DNA of 39,524 bases from Candidatus Methylomirabilota bacterium (GCA_035764725.1 DASTYT010000040.1:1-39524), one strand, 5' to 3'; numbered from the stretch's first letter, positions 7,876-16,933 are shown. Numbers and translations: made by a program. Notes: generated by a model from the letters alone, not told the origin.

Positions 7876-9975
7876 ATGGAACGGTCCTTCGCGGCCGAAG
7901 TCAAGCAGCTTGCGCTCGGCGCCGGCGGGATCCTCCGCGGCGAGGGCATTCTCGCCATCACCAAGGCGCTCTTGCAGTCCGGCGTCTCGTACGTGGGAGG
8001 CTATCCGGGCGCGCCCGTCTCCCACCTCCTCGACGTGATGGCCGACGCCAACGAGAGCCTTCTCGAGCCCATGGGGGTATACTTCGACGCCTCCGCCAAC
8101 GAGGCGGCGGCGGCCGCGCTCCTCGGCGCCTCCATCAACTACCCGATGCGCGGCGCGGTGACGTGGAAATCGGTGGTGGGCACCAACGTGGCCGCGGACG
8201 CGCTGTCGAACCTCGCCTCCGCCGGCGTCATCGGCGGCGCGCTCATCGTGGTGGGGGAGGACTACGGCGCGGGGGCGAGTGTGATCCAGGAGCGCACCCA
8301 CGCGTTCGCGCTCAAGTCCTCGCTGCTGCTCTTCGACCCGCGTCCCGAGCTGCAGAACCTGGCGCACACGGTCGAAGAGGCCTTCGCGATATCGGAGGTC
8401 TCGAACCTCCCCGCGGTGATCAGCCTCCGCATCCGCACCGCCCACATGCGCGGGACGATGGTGTGCCGCGACAACGTCCGGCCGGCGGTGAGCATGCGCG
8501 ACCGGCTGTCCGCGCACTCGTTCGACTACGCGCGGCTGAGCCACCCGCCGTCCACCTACGCCCAGGAGGCGCAGAAGTTCGAGCGGCGCCTCCCCGCGGC
8601 GCGGCGCTTCATCACCGAGCGCCGCCTCAACGAGATCGTGCCGGGCGAGCGCGCCGACGTGGGCATCGTCCTCCAGGGCGGGCTCACCCCGACCGCGCTG
8701 CGGGCCCTCTCGCTGCTGGGGCTCGCCGATCCGTTCGGCCGAAGCCGCGTGCCGCTCCTCGTGCTGAACGTCATTCACCCGCTCGTGCCCGACGAGGTGA
8801 TGCACTTCATCGCCGACAAGGAGCGCGTGCTCGTGATCGAGGAAGGCATGCCCGCCTTCATCGAGCAGGAGCTCAAGGCCCTGGCCTACGAGCGTGGGCT
8901 GGGGGTCCGCATCCACGGCAAAGACCTGGTCGCGGCGCAGGGGGAGTACGTGCCCGAGGTCGTGCTGGGCGCCCTCGCGCGCTTCTTCGGGGCCGAGGCC
9001 GAGTCCCGGCGGGCCGCCCTCACCGCGCATGCGGGCCGCGCGCGCGAGATCCTGCGGGCCCCCCTGCCCAAGCGGCCGCCCGCGTTCTGCACGGGCTGCC
9101 CGGAGCGGCCGGTCTTCAGCGCGCTCAAGATCGCCCAGCGCGAGCTGGGGGAGACGCACGTGTCCGCCGATATCGGCTGCCACGCCTTCGCCACGCTGCC
9201 TCCCTTCAACATGGGCAACACCATTCTCGGCTACGGCATGGGCCTCGCTTCGTCGAGCGCTGTCGCGCCCATGTTCGGCAAGCGCGTCGTCTCGATCCTC
9301 GGCGACGGCGGCTTCTGGCACTCGGGCCTCACCGCGGGGGTGGCCAACGCCGTGTTCAATCGCCAGGACTCGGTGCTGGTAATCCTGGAGAACGGCTACA
9401 CGTCCGCCACCGGCCAGCAGGCCAATCCCTCGACCGGCAAGAATCCACGCGGGCAGGCCGTGCGCATGTCGATCGCCGACACCGTCAAGAGTCTCGGCGT
9501 GTCGTGGCTCCGCGTGGTGAATCCCTATCGCGTCGGCGACACGCTCGCCACCATTCGCGAGGCCATGACCACCGCGGTCGGCGGCTTGAAGGTGATCATC
9601 GCGCGCGCGGAGTGCCAGCTCGAGCGGCAGCGTCGCGTGCGGCCGCAGATCGCCGCCCAGCTCAAGGCGGGCACGCGGGTGGAGACGCCGCGCTTCGGCG
9701 TGGATCCGGACGTGTGCACCGGCGACAAGTCGTGCATGCGCTTCAACGGCTGTCCGTCGCTCACCCTGGGGGAGAGCGGCGACCCGCTCCGCGAGGATCC
9801 GGTGGCGCGCGTGGATCAGAGCTGCGTGGGGTGCGGGCTCTGTGGCGAGGTGGCCCACGCGGCCGTGCTCTGCCCCTCGTTCTACGAGGCGCGCGTCGTG
9901 CATCATCCCGGGTGGTGGGAGCGCGTGCTCGCGCGGCTCCGTGGCCGGCTCATCGGCTGGCTCCAGACGGCCTGA
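7876..9975 (+). CDS. iorA: Indolepyruvate:ferredoxin oxidoreductase, alpha subunit
   Basis: IorA is the thiamine-diphosphate and iron-sulfur subunit that oxidatively decarboxylates arylpyruvates to arylacetyl-CoA and reduces ferredoxin. It has 699 residues. The N-terminal domain contains VGGYPGAPVSHLLD. The C-terminal TPP domain has GDGGFWHSGLTAG followed by NGYTSATGQQANPSTG. A ferredoxin-like tail carries CTGDKSCMRFNGCPS and CVGCGLCGEVAHAAVLC. The first cluster motif has Asp where many archaeal forms have Cys; I recall the same CTGD form from proteobacterial homologues. ATG 7876 follows AGAGGAC; an upstream in-frame GTG at 7852 lacks a clear ribosome site. iorB follows after 3 bp. Confidence 0.93.
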   Translation: MERSFAAEVKQLALGAGGILRGEGILAITKALLQSGVSYVGGYPGAPVSHLLDVMADANESLLEPMGVYFDASANEAAAAALLGASINYPMRGAVTWKSVVGTNVAADALSNLASAGVIGGALIVVGEDYGAGASVIQERTHAFALKSSLLLFDPRPELQNLAHTVEEAFAISEVSNLPAVISLRIRTAHMRGTMVCRDNVRPAVSMRDRLSAHSFDYARLSHPPSTYAQEAQKFERRLPAARRFITERRLNEIVPGERADVGIVLQGGLTPTALRALSLLGLADPFGRSRVPLLVLNVIHPLVPDEVMHFIADKERVLVIEEGMPAFIEQELKALAYERGLGVRIHGKDLVAAQGEYVPEVVLGALARFFGAEAESRRAALTAHAGRAREILRAPLPKRPPAFCTGCPERPVFSALKIAQRELGETHVSADIGCHAFATLPPFNMGNTILGYGMGLASSSAVAPMFGKRVVSILGDGGFWHSGLTAGVANAVFNRQDSVLVILENGYTSATGQQANPSTGKNPRGQAVRMSIADTVKSLGVSWLRVVNPYRVGDTLATIREAMTTAVGGLKVIIARAECQLERQRRVRPQIAAQLKAGTRVETPRFGVDPDVCTGDKSCMRFNGCPSLTLGESGDPLREDPVARVDQSCVGCGLCGEVAHAAVLCPSFYEARVVHHPGWWERVLARLRGRLIGWLQTA

Positions 9976-9978
9976 CCG

Positions 9979-11526
9979 ATGGCTGCGGACGTCCCACGCC
10001 CCATTTCGATCCTGATCGCCGCCCTCGGTGGGCAGGGGGGCGGCGTGCTCACGGACTGGATCGTGGGCGCCGCCGAGCATGCGGGTCTTCCCGCGCAGGC
10101 CACCTCGACTCCCGGCGTGGCCCAGCGGACGGGCGCTACCACCTACTACGTCGAGGTCTATCCGGTGGTGACTCCGCCCGGCGCCCCGCGCCCGGTCTTT
10201 TCCCTCTATCCGACACCGGGCGACGTGGACGTCATCGTTGCCTCAGAGTTTTTGGAGGCCGGGCGCACGCTCGAGCTCGACTATGCCTCGCCCACCCGGA
10301 CCACGCTGGTCGCGAGCAGCCACCGGCTCTTCGCCATCGGCGAACGGTCCGCGCTGGGCGACGGGATCTTCCCCGCCGAGCGGCTCCGTGAAGCGGCTCG
10401 GACGCTGACCCGCCGCACCATCGTCTTCGATGCGCTCGACGCCGCACGGAGCGCCGGCTCCGAGGTCAACGCCGTGCTCCTGGGGGCGTTCGCCGCCACC
10501 GGCGCCCTCCCGCTGCCCGACTCGGCGTTCGAGACGGCGATCCGGGAAGGCGTGGCCGCCGAGAAGAACCTGGCCGGCTTCCGGGCGGGCCGGGAGATCG
10601 CCACGCTGGGGACGAGCCTCGACGTGCCGCGCCCGGCCGCGCGCCCGTGGGGGGAGACGCGCGCGGCGCGGGCGGCCGCGCTGGGGCGGCGCGGGCCCGC
10701 CTTCCTCGCCCTGTGCGCGAAGGCCGAGGCGGCGCTCGACCTCGCCCTGCATCCAACCGTCGGGGAGGCACTGGCGCGCCTCATTGACTATCAGGATGCC
10801 CGCTACGCGGAGCGATGGCTCGGGCTCGTGGACGAGATCCGAGCGGTGGATCCGGACACGCGGCTGACCGAGCGTGTCGCGCGGCGGCTCGCGCTATGGG
10901 CGACCTACGAGGACGCCATTCGGGTGGCCGACCTCAAGACTCGGCGGTCGCGCTTCGCCCGGATCCGGGCGGAGCAGGCCGCGCCCGAGGGCGCCGTGCT
11001 GGTCGTCACCGACTATCTCAAGCCCGACCTCGACGAGATCTACGGGCTGCTTCCCGCCGCAATCGGCGGCCGCATCGCGCGCTGCGCAGAGGCGCGCTGG
11101 CCCGAGGAGCGGCCCGCGCTGGGTCAGCACGTGCGGACCACCACGGTGCTCGGCTTTCTGCGCGTGTGGGGGCTCGGGCGACTGCGCTTCCTCCGGCCTC
11201 GTTCGCTGCGCGCCGCGCGAGAGTGGGCGCTCATCGAACGCTGGCGCCGGGCGGTGCTGGAGTGCGCGGCGGTCGACACCGAGCTGGCTATCGAGGTGGC
11301 GGAGACTGCCGCCGTCGTGCGGGGCTACGGCGGCGTGCGGCGGCGACTCGCTGCCGCCTTCGGCCGGCTCCTCGACGAGATCGTCGCCCCTGCGGTGGCG
11401 CGCGACCGCGCGGCCGGAGCGGGGTACGCGCGCTCGCGCCGTATCGTTGCGGAGGCTCGCCGGTTGCTCCTCGCCGATGAGCAGGGTATCGGCGCCGCCC
11501 TGAACCTCGTCGTGGGAACCGCGTAG
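9979..11526 (+). CDS. iorB: Indolepyruvate:ferredoxin oxidoreductase, beta subunit with DUF6537-type tail
   Basis: The first 200 residues are the PFOR gamma-type domain, shown by LIAALGGQGGGVLTDWIV and the STPGVAQRTGATTYYVEVYP segment that faces the catalytic subunit. A further 300 or so arginine-rich, largely helical residues correspond to the DUF6537 extension found in long bacterial IorB proteins; its role is not known. The total is 515 residues. The gene starts 3 bp after iorA and stops 3 bp before an enoyl-CoA hydratase gene, so the three form one operon. The product arylacetyl-CoA would be a CoA thioester that a crotonase-type neighbour might process, which is inference. Confidence 0.92.
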   Translation: MAADVPRPISILIAALGGQGGGVLTDWIVGAAEHAGLPAQATSTPGVAQRTGATTYYVEVYPVVTPPGAPRPVFSLYPTPGDVDVIVASEFLEAGRTLELDYASPTRTTLVASSHRLFAIGERSALGDGIFPAERLREAARTLTRRTIVFDALDAARSAGSEVNAVLLGAFAATGALPLPDSAFETAIREGVAAEKNLAGFRAGREIATLGTSLDVPRPAARPWGETRAARAAALGRRGPAFLALCAKAEAALDLALHPTVGEALARLIDYQDARYAERWLGLVDEIRAVDPDTRLTERVARRLALWATYEDAIRVADLKTRRSRFARIRAEQAAPEGAVLVVTDYLKPDLDEIYGLLPAAIGGRIARCAEARWPEERPALGQHVRTTTVLGFLRVWGLGRLRFLRPRSLRAAREWALIERWRRAVLECAAVDTELAIEVAETAAVVRGYGGVRRRLAAAFGRLLDEIVAPAVARDRAAGAGYARSRRIVAEARRLLLADEQGIGAALNLVVGTA

Positions 11527-11529
11527 GCC

Positions 11530-12258
11530 ATGGCCGACAATGTCCTGCTCGAGCGCAAGGGGCCCATCGCCACCGTCACCCTGTCGCGTCCCGACCGCCG
11601 GAATTCGCTGAGCGACGAGATGCTCAGCGACCTCGTCACCGCCTTCTCCGCCCTGCGCGACGACGATTCGACGCGGGTGGTGATCGTCACCGGCGCGCCC
11701 CCCATCTTCTCCGCCGGCGCCGATGCGCCCTTCAAGAAGGGGATGTCCGAGGAGGAGCGGCGGCGCATGTTCACGTCGCGGAAGAGCCAGTTCCGTCGGC
11801 TCTTCGAGCGCGCCAACGTGCTGCTGGAGAACCTCGAGCAGGTGACGATCGGCGCCATCAACGGCCACGCCGTCGGGGGCGGGTGGGGGCTCGCGCTTGC
11901 GTGCGACTTCCGCATCGCCGCCGCCGAGGCCGAGTTCTGGATCCCGGAGGTGGATCTCGGGGTGCCCCTCGGCGTGGCCACGACCACGCGCTTCGTGCGG
12001 CTGCTCGGTCCCGCGCGCGCCAAGGACGTCATCATCGGCGGCCGCCGATACTCCGCCGCCGAGTGCCTCACCCTCGGGCTCGTGCACGCGGTGCACCCGG
12101 GCGCGAGCCTGGCCGGCGCTATCCAGGCCTACGCGGAGCGGCTGGCCGCCAAGCCCTTTCGGCCCATGGCCGAGATGAAAGCCCGCATCAACGCCCTCGC
12201 GCGCACTGGGGTCCCCGAGGTGAACGCGATGACCGAGGGGTTCCTCGACCGCGGGTGA
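11530..12258 (+). CDS. Enoyl-CoA hydratase/isomerase (crotonase) family protein
   Basis: This crotonase-fold protein has 242 residues. The oxyanion hole is formed by the segments FSAGADAPF and NGHAVGGGWGLALACD, and the catalytic glutamate position is probably in WIPEVDLGVPLG. It lacks a clear second catalytic glutamate at the first position of the canonical hydratase pair, so isomerase or other crotonase chemistry is possible. It begins 3 bp after iorB and is the last enzyme gene of that operon. The role is probably conversion of a CoA ester linked to the IorAB product. Confidence 0.9.
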   Translation: MADNVLLERKGPIATVTLSRPDRRNSLSDEMLSDLVTAFSALRDDDSTRVVIVTGAPPIFSAGADAPFKKGMSEEERRRMFTSRKSQFRRLFERANVLLENLEQVTIGAINGHAVGGGWGLALACDFRIAAAEAEFWIPEVDLGVPLGVATTTRFVRLLGPARAKDVIIGGRRYSAAECLTLGLVHAVHPGASLAGAIQAYAERLAAKPFRPMAEMKARINALARTGVPEVNAMTEGFLDRG

Positions 12259-12261
12259 GTG

Positions 12262-12277
12262 GTATCCGGCCGGATAC
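12262..12277. promoter_or_regulatory. Perfect 16-bp palindrome, possible operator
   Basis: GTATCCGGCCGGATAC is an exact inverted repeat with no spacer. It begins four bases after the crotonase stop codon and ends 38 bp before the likely ATG of the coiled-coil gene. It has no T-run, so it is not a normal intrinsic terminator. A dimeric repressor site is one reading; an RNA hairpin is less likely without a loop. If the alternative GTG 12259 start is used, the palindrome is coding. Confidence 0.35.
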
Positions 12278-12315
12278 GGATTGACCGCGCGCCGGGCAGC
12301 GGCGAGACTCGCCCC

Positions 12316-12729
12316 ATGGCCACGATCCTTCCCGACGAGGTGCCGTCCCGCTGGCTCGGCCAGATCCGTGCCCTGTTCGAGGCTTCGAAGGACGAGACCC
12401 GTTTCTTGATCGAGGCTTCGAAAGAGGAGGCGCGTTCCTTGATCGAGGCTTCGAAGGGCGAGACCCGCTCCTTGATCGAAGCTTCGAAGGAGGAGACGCG
12501 TACCTTGATCGAGGCTTCGAAGGAGGACACGCGTACGTTGATCGAGGCCTCGGCGAGCGAGACGCGGCGTCACTTCGACGTGGTCGCCGAAGGCCTCCGC
12601 TCCGACATTCGGGCCATCGCGGAAGGGCACGCGACGCTCAACGACAAGCTCGACGGGTTTCAGGCGGAGGTGCGGCGGGAGTTTCGCCGCGTCGATCGCC
12701 GCCTCATGCGACTCGAAGCGCGGCGCTGA
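12316..12729 (+). CDS. Small coiled-coil protein with six 11-residue repeats
   Basis: I do not recognise a named family. From ATG 12316 the product has 137 residues. A short N-terminus (MATILPDEVPSRWLGQIRAL) is followed by six tandem 11-residue units of the form IEASKEETRTL, then a helical tail ending in RREFRRVDRRLMRLEARR. An 11-residue (hendecad) period with one hydrophobic pair per unit predicts a long, weakly twisted coiled coil; the units alternate acid and base and so would be charged on the outside. GTG 12259 is an in-frame alternative start. The gene follows the crotonase by 57 bp and could be its own unit. Confidence 0.7.
   Translation: MATILPDEVPSRWLGQIRALFEASKDETRFLIEASKEEARSLIEASKGETRSLIEASKEETRTLIEASKEDTRTLIEASASETRRHFDVVAEGLRSDIRAIAEGHATLNDKLDGFQAEVRREFRRVDRRLMRLEARR
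12376..12573 (+). repeat. Six tandem 33-bp repeats inside the coiled-coil gene
   Basis: Units begin at 12376, 12409, 12442, 12475, 12508 and 12541, each exactly 33 bp, keeping the frame. The core GAGGCTTCGAAG is retained in units 1-3 and 5 with one or a few changes elsewhere; the last unit has diverged most (GAGGCCTCGGCG). The near-identity at synonymous positions points to recent duplication or unequal exchange rather than convergent coiled-coil sequence. Confidence 0.85.
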
Positions 12730-12735
12730 GCGCCG
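12721..12735. terminator. GC hairpin at the end of the coiled-coil gene
   Basis: CGGCGC (12721-12726) and GCGCCG (12730-12735) flank the TGA stop and could form a 6-bp stem between two convergent genes. There is no T-run, so it is a weak terminator candidate and may only reflect high GC. Confidence 0.25.
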
Positions 12736-12745
12736 GCCCGCGCGC

Positions 12746-14071
12746 CTAGGCCTCTCGCGGGGACTTCCCCCGCAGCTCATCGTAGACGTTTCGGCAGCGT
12801 GTCTCCCTGACGGCGAGACCGATGAGCACCGCTGCCAGCATGAACGCGGCGCAGACGAAGAACGCCGCACGGTAGGCCTCGGCCGGATAGACTCGCGCTC
12901 CGCCCGCCATCGCGCCCGTCCAGCGCGCGTCCAGCACGGCACCGATCGGTCCCTGCGTGACGGCGGCAGCGATGAAGCCGCCGAGGTTCACCACGGCGAC
13001 GGCGCTGCCCGCCAGCGAGGGGGGATTGACCTCGCGCCCGATGGGCCAGGTGAGGACGAAGGCGCTGCCCACGAGCCCCATCGCGAACAGAAGGGCGGCC
13101 ACGGCGGTGAGGGACAGCGCCCCTGCGGTGGACGCGAACACCGTCCAGAGAGCCAGCTGCGCGCCGGCCAGCGCCATGAAGGGCAGCTTCCGGCGGCGGA
13201 GCAGATGATCGGAGACCCAGCCGGTGAGGGGGCCCGACGCGAGCAGCGCCAGCGGCGTCGCGCTCGCGTAGAGCGCCGCGTGCGTCATGCCGAGCCCGTA
13301 GGCATCGCGCAGGAACGGCACGCCCCAGAGCATGAGGTTGCCCATCGCCGCGTAGAGGAAGAAGAACGAGAGGAACGGCGGCCAGGTGTGGGGGTTGCGG
13401 AGCACGGCCAGCGTGCCCGCCGTGACCTCCGAGAGGCGCGGGGCCTCCGAGGGCGCGGCGGCCCCGCCGGCATCGGGAGCGTCGCGAACCAGGGCAAGGC
13501 ACGCCGCCGTCCCGATCAGCGTGAGCAGGGTGATCAGCCAGAGCGCGCCGCGCCAGCCGACCCACGCGCTGAGCGCGGCCAGCGGCGCCGTGGCCACGAG
13601 CGAGCCGAGCACGCCGACGGAGGCGGTCAGGGCGGAGATGGTGCCGAAGCGTTCGGGGGGAAACCACGCGGCGCCGAGTTTCAGCGCGCCGATGAAGATC
13701 ACGGTGGCGCCCGCACCGATGACGAAGCGTCCCGCGAACAGCACGGTCGGCGTGTTCGCGGCTGCCATCGCGAGGGTGCCGAGCCCCATGATCGCGCTGC
13801 CCCCGGCCAGCACCCGGCGCGCGCCGAATGCGTCGATCAGGAGGCCGCCCGGCAACATGAAGCCCGCGTAGCTGTAGAAATAGGTCGCGGAGAGCAGGCC
13901 CACCATCGTGCCGGTGGCATTGAACGCCTCCATGAAGTCCCTGGCCAGCACGCCGGGAGCCACGCGGTGCAAGAAGGCGATCAGGAACAGGTACGCCGCG
14001 ATGCCCCACATGAGCCACCGCGTCCGGCTGCTCCGGGCGGCGGCGGACGCGGGCGCCGAGCGCAGCGCCAT
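12746..14071 (-). CDS. MFS transporter coupled to CoA-transferase genes
   Basis: This Major Facilitator protein has 441 residues and about twelve transmembrane helices. Helices 1-2 carry RWLMWGIAAYLFLIAFLHRV and a loop GGLLIDAFGARRVLAGG, the typical motif between helices 2 and 3. A second such motif appears in the C-terminal half (GWVSDHLLRRRKLP). ATG at 14071 overlaps the CoA-transferase subunit B stop by one base (TGATG), so translation is coupled. The frame is open far upstream but that part encodes the CoA-transferase in another frame. The linkage suggests uptake of an organic acid that the CoA-transferase activates; substrate unknown. Confidence 0.9.
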   Translation of the reverse strand: MALRSAPASAAARSSRTRWLMWGIAAYLFLIAFLHRVAPGVLARDFMEAFNATGTMVGLLSATYFYSYAGFMLPGGLLIDAFGARRVLAGGSAIMGLGTLAMAAANTPTVLFAGRFVIGAGATVIFIGALKLGAAWFPPERFGTISALTASVGVLGSLVATAPLAALSAWVGWRGALWLITLLTLIGTAACLALVRDAPDAGGAAAPSEAPRLSEVTAGTLAVLRNPHTWPPFLSFFFLYAAMGNLMLWGVPFLRDAYGLGMTHAALYASATPLALLASGPLTGWVSDHLLRRRKLPFMALAGAQLALWTVFASTAGALSLTAVAALLFAMGLVGSAFVLTWPIGREVNPPSLAGSAVAVVNLGGFIAAAVTQGPIGAVLDARWTGAMAGGARVYPAEAYRAAFFVCAAFMLAAVLIGLAVRETRCRNVYDELRGKSPREA

Positions 14072-14856
14072 CAACGGGTCCAGAAGCCGAGAGGATCGCA
14101 CGCGCGCACGATCGCGATCTCCTCCGCAGTCGGTGTGGGTGTCTCGCGGACGTCGGGGGCCAGCCGCAGCGCCCAGCCGGTGGCCTCGCGGACGCGATCG
14201 ACGCTCTGTCCCGGGTGATAGGACGCGAGCACCATCTCCGATGTCTCGGGATCGAATCGGAACACCGCCAGCGTGGTGATCACCGCGGCGGGGCCGCCGC
14301 CGGGCAGTCCCACTCGCTGCCGCCAGCCCGTGCCGCTCCCGAACCCCGGCGAGGTGATGAAGTCGACCCGCTCGCGGAAGCGGTGCTTCTCCTGGGGCAT
14401 GATGACCACGAAGCGCTTGGACAGCGCCGCGATGTCGCCGCCGCCGCCGGAGCCGGGCAGGCGCACGCGCGGCCGGCGCCAGTCGCCCACGTAGCTGGTG
14501 TTGAGGTTGCCGTGTCGGTCGATCTCGGCCCCGCCGATGAAGCCCAGGTCCACCAGCCCTTGTTGTAGCACGCCCATGATCTCGCGGGTGCCGGTGGACC
14601 ACACCGCGCCGGGTAGATTCGGCGTGTCGCTCATGGTCATCAACGTCTGGTCGGCGGGGCGGTCGCGCACGATGCCGTTCTCGAAGAGGCCGACCGCCCG
14701 GGGGGCATGCGTGCGCTTCGCGAATGCGAAGGCGAGCAGAGGCAAGCGCATGCCGACGAAGACGGTTTCGCCGTCGCGGATCTCGCGGCCCGCCGCGATT
14801 ACCATGAGCTCCCGCTCGGTGTAGCCCGCGGGAACGGGCCGCGCCGACGGGCTCAT
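14071..14856 (-). CDS. CoA-transferase, subunit B (glutaconate/3-oxoadipate type)
   Basis: The 261-residue protein is the beta-type half of a family I CoA-transferase. The FENG motif in VGLFENGIVRD carries Glu59, the expected residue that forms the glutamyl-CoA intermediate. Other family marks are FIGGAEIDRHGNLNTSYVGD and GSGGGGDIAALSKRFVVIMP. Its start codon overlaps the subunit A stop (ATGA), giving 1:1 coupling, as usual for these heteromeric enzymes. The closest described activities are glutaconate CoA-transferase and the CatI/CatJ 3-oxoadipate enzyme, but the acid used here cannot be read from the sequence. Confidence 0.9.
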   Translation of the reverse strand: MSPSARPVPAGYTERELMVIAAGREIRDGETVFVGMRLPLLAFAFAKRTHAPRAVGLFENGIVRDRPADQTLMTMSDTPNLPGAVWSTGTREIMGVLQQGLVDLGFIGGAEIDRHGNLNTSYVGDWRRPRVRLPGSGGGGDIAALSKRFVVIMPQEKHRFRERVDFITSPGFGSGTGWRQRVGLPGGGPAAVITTLAVFRFDPETSEMVLASYHPGQSVDRVREATGWALRLAPDVRETPTPTAEEIAIVRACDPLGFWTR

Positions 14857-15773
14857 TCGCCGAGATCCACGGGCAGGGAGGGCCGGGGTATCTTCGCGCG
14901 CAGCGCGTCCAGCCGCGCGGCGCCGATCCGCGCGAGAAACCCCTTCCAGTCGCCCGACTCGAGCACCCAGTGGCGGAGCCAGTCCCGCGTCCCCTCGACG
15001 GTGCGTGTGTCGGTGTGGTAGCGGGCAAAGAACCCATGGTCGCGCGCGTAGAAGCCCTGGAGCGGCGAAGGGTATGCCCCGAACGGCTCGTGGACCACGG
15101 CGGCAATCTTGCCGGGCGGCGCCAGCACGAGATTGGGATCGCTCAGGATCTCGTCCGTCGTCCGGATCTCCTCTGCGACGATGATCACCCGGCGGCAGGC
15201 GAGGGCGGCCTCGCGCGTCACGCCCAGGGTCCCCCACGCGTGCGCATGGCCCTCCGCGTCCGCGCGCTGCACGTGGAGGATGGCCACGTCCGGCGTGAGG
15301 GCGGGGATCAGCGCCACCGGCGCGCCCGACCAGGGGTCGGTGGCGGTCCGGAAATGCGGGTTCGATTCGAGCAGCCCGGTGCCGAGCAGGCTGTGGGTGG
15401 GGATGTAGGGCGCGCCGGTCGAGCCGGCGAGCAGGGCCATGGCCAGGCTCAGGTTCGTGTGGTCTTCGACGGCCAGCGGCGCCGGCACGCCCTGCTCGCA
15501 TGCGCGCCGGTAATTGTGACCCAGTCCCTCGCTCACATTGCCCACCCAAGCGGCGATGATCCGGCTCGCGCAGCCGGCGCCCACGAGCTGATCGAAGAGG
15601 ATGTCGGAGATGGGGCCGATCAGCGTGAGGTCTCGCCGGGCCTGCCGGATGAGCTCGTGGCCTGCCGCATAGGGAATGGCCGCCTCGAGGGCCGTGCCCA
15701 TGCACACGGAGGAGCCGTCCAGGACGAAGCGGGCGATCGCCTCCCTCAGCGTGACGAGCTTGGACGCGGACAC
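14853..15773 (-). CDS. CoA-transferase, subunit A (glutaconate/3-oxoadipate type)
   Basis: The 306-residue alpha-type subunit has the segments [20 protein letters not shown] near the N-terminus, [20 protein letters not shown] in the middle and [18 protein letters not shown] near residue 180, all typical of GctA/CatI-like proteins. It begins with GTG at 15773. This is the first gene of a three-gene minus-strand unit (A, B, MFS) and diverges from the sigma factor gene with 86 bp between starts. It probably moves CoA from a donor thioester to a dicarboxylic or branched acid imported by the linked transporter; that is inference. Confidence 0.9.
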   Translation of the reverse strand: MSASKLVTLREAIARFVLDGSSVCMGTALEAAIPYAAGHELIRQARRDLTLIGPISDILFDQLVGAGCASRIIAAWVGNVSEGLGHNYRRACEQGVPAPLAVEDHTNLSLAMALLAGSTGAPYIPTHSLLGTGLLESNPHFRTATDPWSGAPVALIPALTPDVAILHVQRADAEGHAHAWGTLGVTREAALACRRVIIVAEEIRTTDEILSDPNLVLAPPGKIAAVVHEPFGAYPSPLQGFYARDHGFFARYHTDTRTVEGTRDWLRHWVLESGDWKGFLARIGAARLDALRAKIPRPSLPVDLGE

Positions 15774-15859
15774 CCGGTCATCTTAACCCGCTTCGGCGGC
15801 CGGCCCGCGGGGCGCGAGCGCGGTTTCTCATCTCTGGCTCATCGCCCTCTCATCTGCGG

Positions 15860-16933
15860 TTGCTAGGGTGGGCCCCGGGGGCCTCTACGCCAATATTCAG
15901 ATCGCGGAGTCGCGAAGAAACGGACGCGATCGCACAGTATCTGCTCGAGATCGATCGCATCCAGCGCCTCACGCCTGCCGGCGAGGTGGCAGTGGGGCGC
16001 CGGATCGAAACCGCGCGAGCCGCGGCCCTGCGTGTCCTGTCGGAGCTCCCGCCCGGGGTCGTCGCGCGGGCCAAGCTCGAGCTGCGAACGGGAGGTCGGC
16101 CGCTCTACCCCGCGCAGGTCGATCGCCTCGTGACGACGGTCCGGGCGCGCGCGGCCGCCCCGTCCGGCCGCTCGGCGACGGTCTACGCCGCACTCGAGCG
16201 CTGCGAGGGACGGCTCCGTGCCGCCAAGCGCGCCCTCATGGAAGCCAACCTGCGGCTGGTGGTGTCGATCGCCAAGCGTTACGCTGGGGGGAGCATGGGC
16301 CTTCTGGATCTGATCCAGGAGGGGAACATCGGCCTCATGAAGGCGGTCGACCGCTTCGACTATCGTCGCGGCTTCCGGTTCTCGACCTATGCCACGTGGT
16401 GGATTCGTCAATGCATCGTGCGGGCTCTCGCCGATCAGTCGCGCCTCATCCGGACGCCCGCCCACGTCGTGCAGAGCGCGTGCCGGTTGAATCGGGTCCG
16501 TCACGCCCTGCGCATGGATCTGGGACGCGAGCCGACGACGCGGGAGCTGGCGCGCAGAGCCGGGATGTCGGAGGACGCCGTCCGCTTCGTTGGAGGGGCG
16601 GCGCATTCAACGGTATCGCTGGGCACCCCGGTCGGGGAGAGCTCGGTGCTCGGGGACTTCCTGGAGGACCAGACGACCCCCCGGCCGCTCGAGCCCCTGC
16701 TCCGCGAGGACCTTGCCGAGGTGGTGCGCCGAGGCGTGGACAGCTTGCCGCCGCGGGAGCAGGAGATCCTGCGGCTCCGATTCGGCCTGGACGGCGAGAA
16801 GGAGCACACGCTGGAGGCGATCGGGGTCCGCCTGTCGGTGACCCGTGAGCGTATTCGACAAATACAAACGCGCGCGCTGCAGAGGCTGGCATGCGCGATC
16901 AATGGAGACGGCACATGGCGGAGACCGGAATGA
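15860..16933 (+). CDS. RpoD-family alternative sigma factor (group 2-like)
   Basis: The 357-residue protein is a sigma70-family factor without region 1.1. Region 1.2 begins near residue 22 ([18 protein letters not shown]). Regions 2.1-2.4 cover [40 protein letters not shown] and [20 protein letters not shown]. Region 4.2 has [20 protein letters not shown] as the -35-binding helix-turn-helix. A variable segment of about 70 residues separates 1.2 from 2.1. No ATG or GTG precedes region 1.2 in frame, so TTG 15860 is the likely start. The stop overlaps the HiPIP gene. The close match in regions 2.4 and 4.2 to RpoD suggests it reads ordinary sigma70-like promoters. Confidence 0.9.
   Translation: MLGWAPGASTPIFRSRSREETDAIAQYLLEIDRIQRLTPAGEVAVGRRIETARAAALRVLSELPPGVVARAKLELRTGGRPLYPAQVDRLVTTVRARAAAPSGRSATVYAALERCEGRLRAAKRALMEANLRLVVSIAKRYAGGSMGLLDLIQEGNIGLMKAVDRFDYRRGFRFSTYATWWIRQCIVRALADQSRLIRTPAHVVQSACRLNRVRHALRMDLGREPTTRELARRAGMSEDAVRFVGGAAHSTVSLGTPVGESSVLGDFLEDQTTPRPLEPLLREDLAEVVRRGVDSLPPREQEILRLRFGLDGEKEHTLEAIGVRLSVTRERIRQIQTRALQRLACAINGDGTWRRPE

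Noticed and set aside
6967..10080. A 1037-codon open frame on the minus strand opposite iorA and the alpha/beta hydrolase region.
   Set aside because: Composition is arginine/histidine/glycine-rich with no domain. It crosses real genes on both strands and is a GC-driven shadow frame.
6939..10391. A 1150-codon open frame on the plus strand covering the alpha/beta hydrolase and iorA.
   Set aside because: It is out of frame with iorA, has low-complexity Arg/Gly/Pro content and no recognisable motif.
10894..12942. A 682-codon minus-strand frame opposite iorB, the crotonase and the coiled-coil gene, with its own 11-residue repeats.
   Set aside because: Its repeats are just the antisense reading of the 33-bp repeats; no domain or ribosome site supports it.
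14071..15705. A 544-codon minus-strand frame that could be read as a fused CoA-transferase.
   Set aside because: Only the last 261 codons are meaningful (subunit B); the upstream part is subunit A read in the wrong frame.
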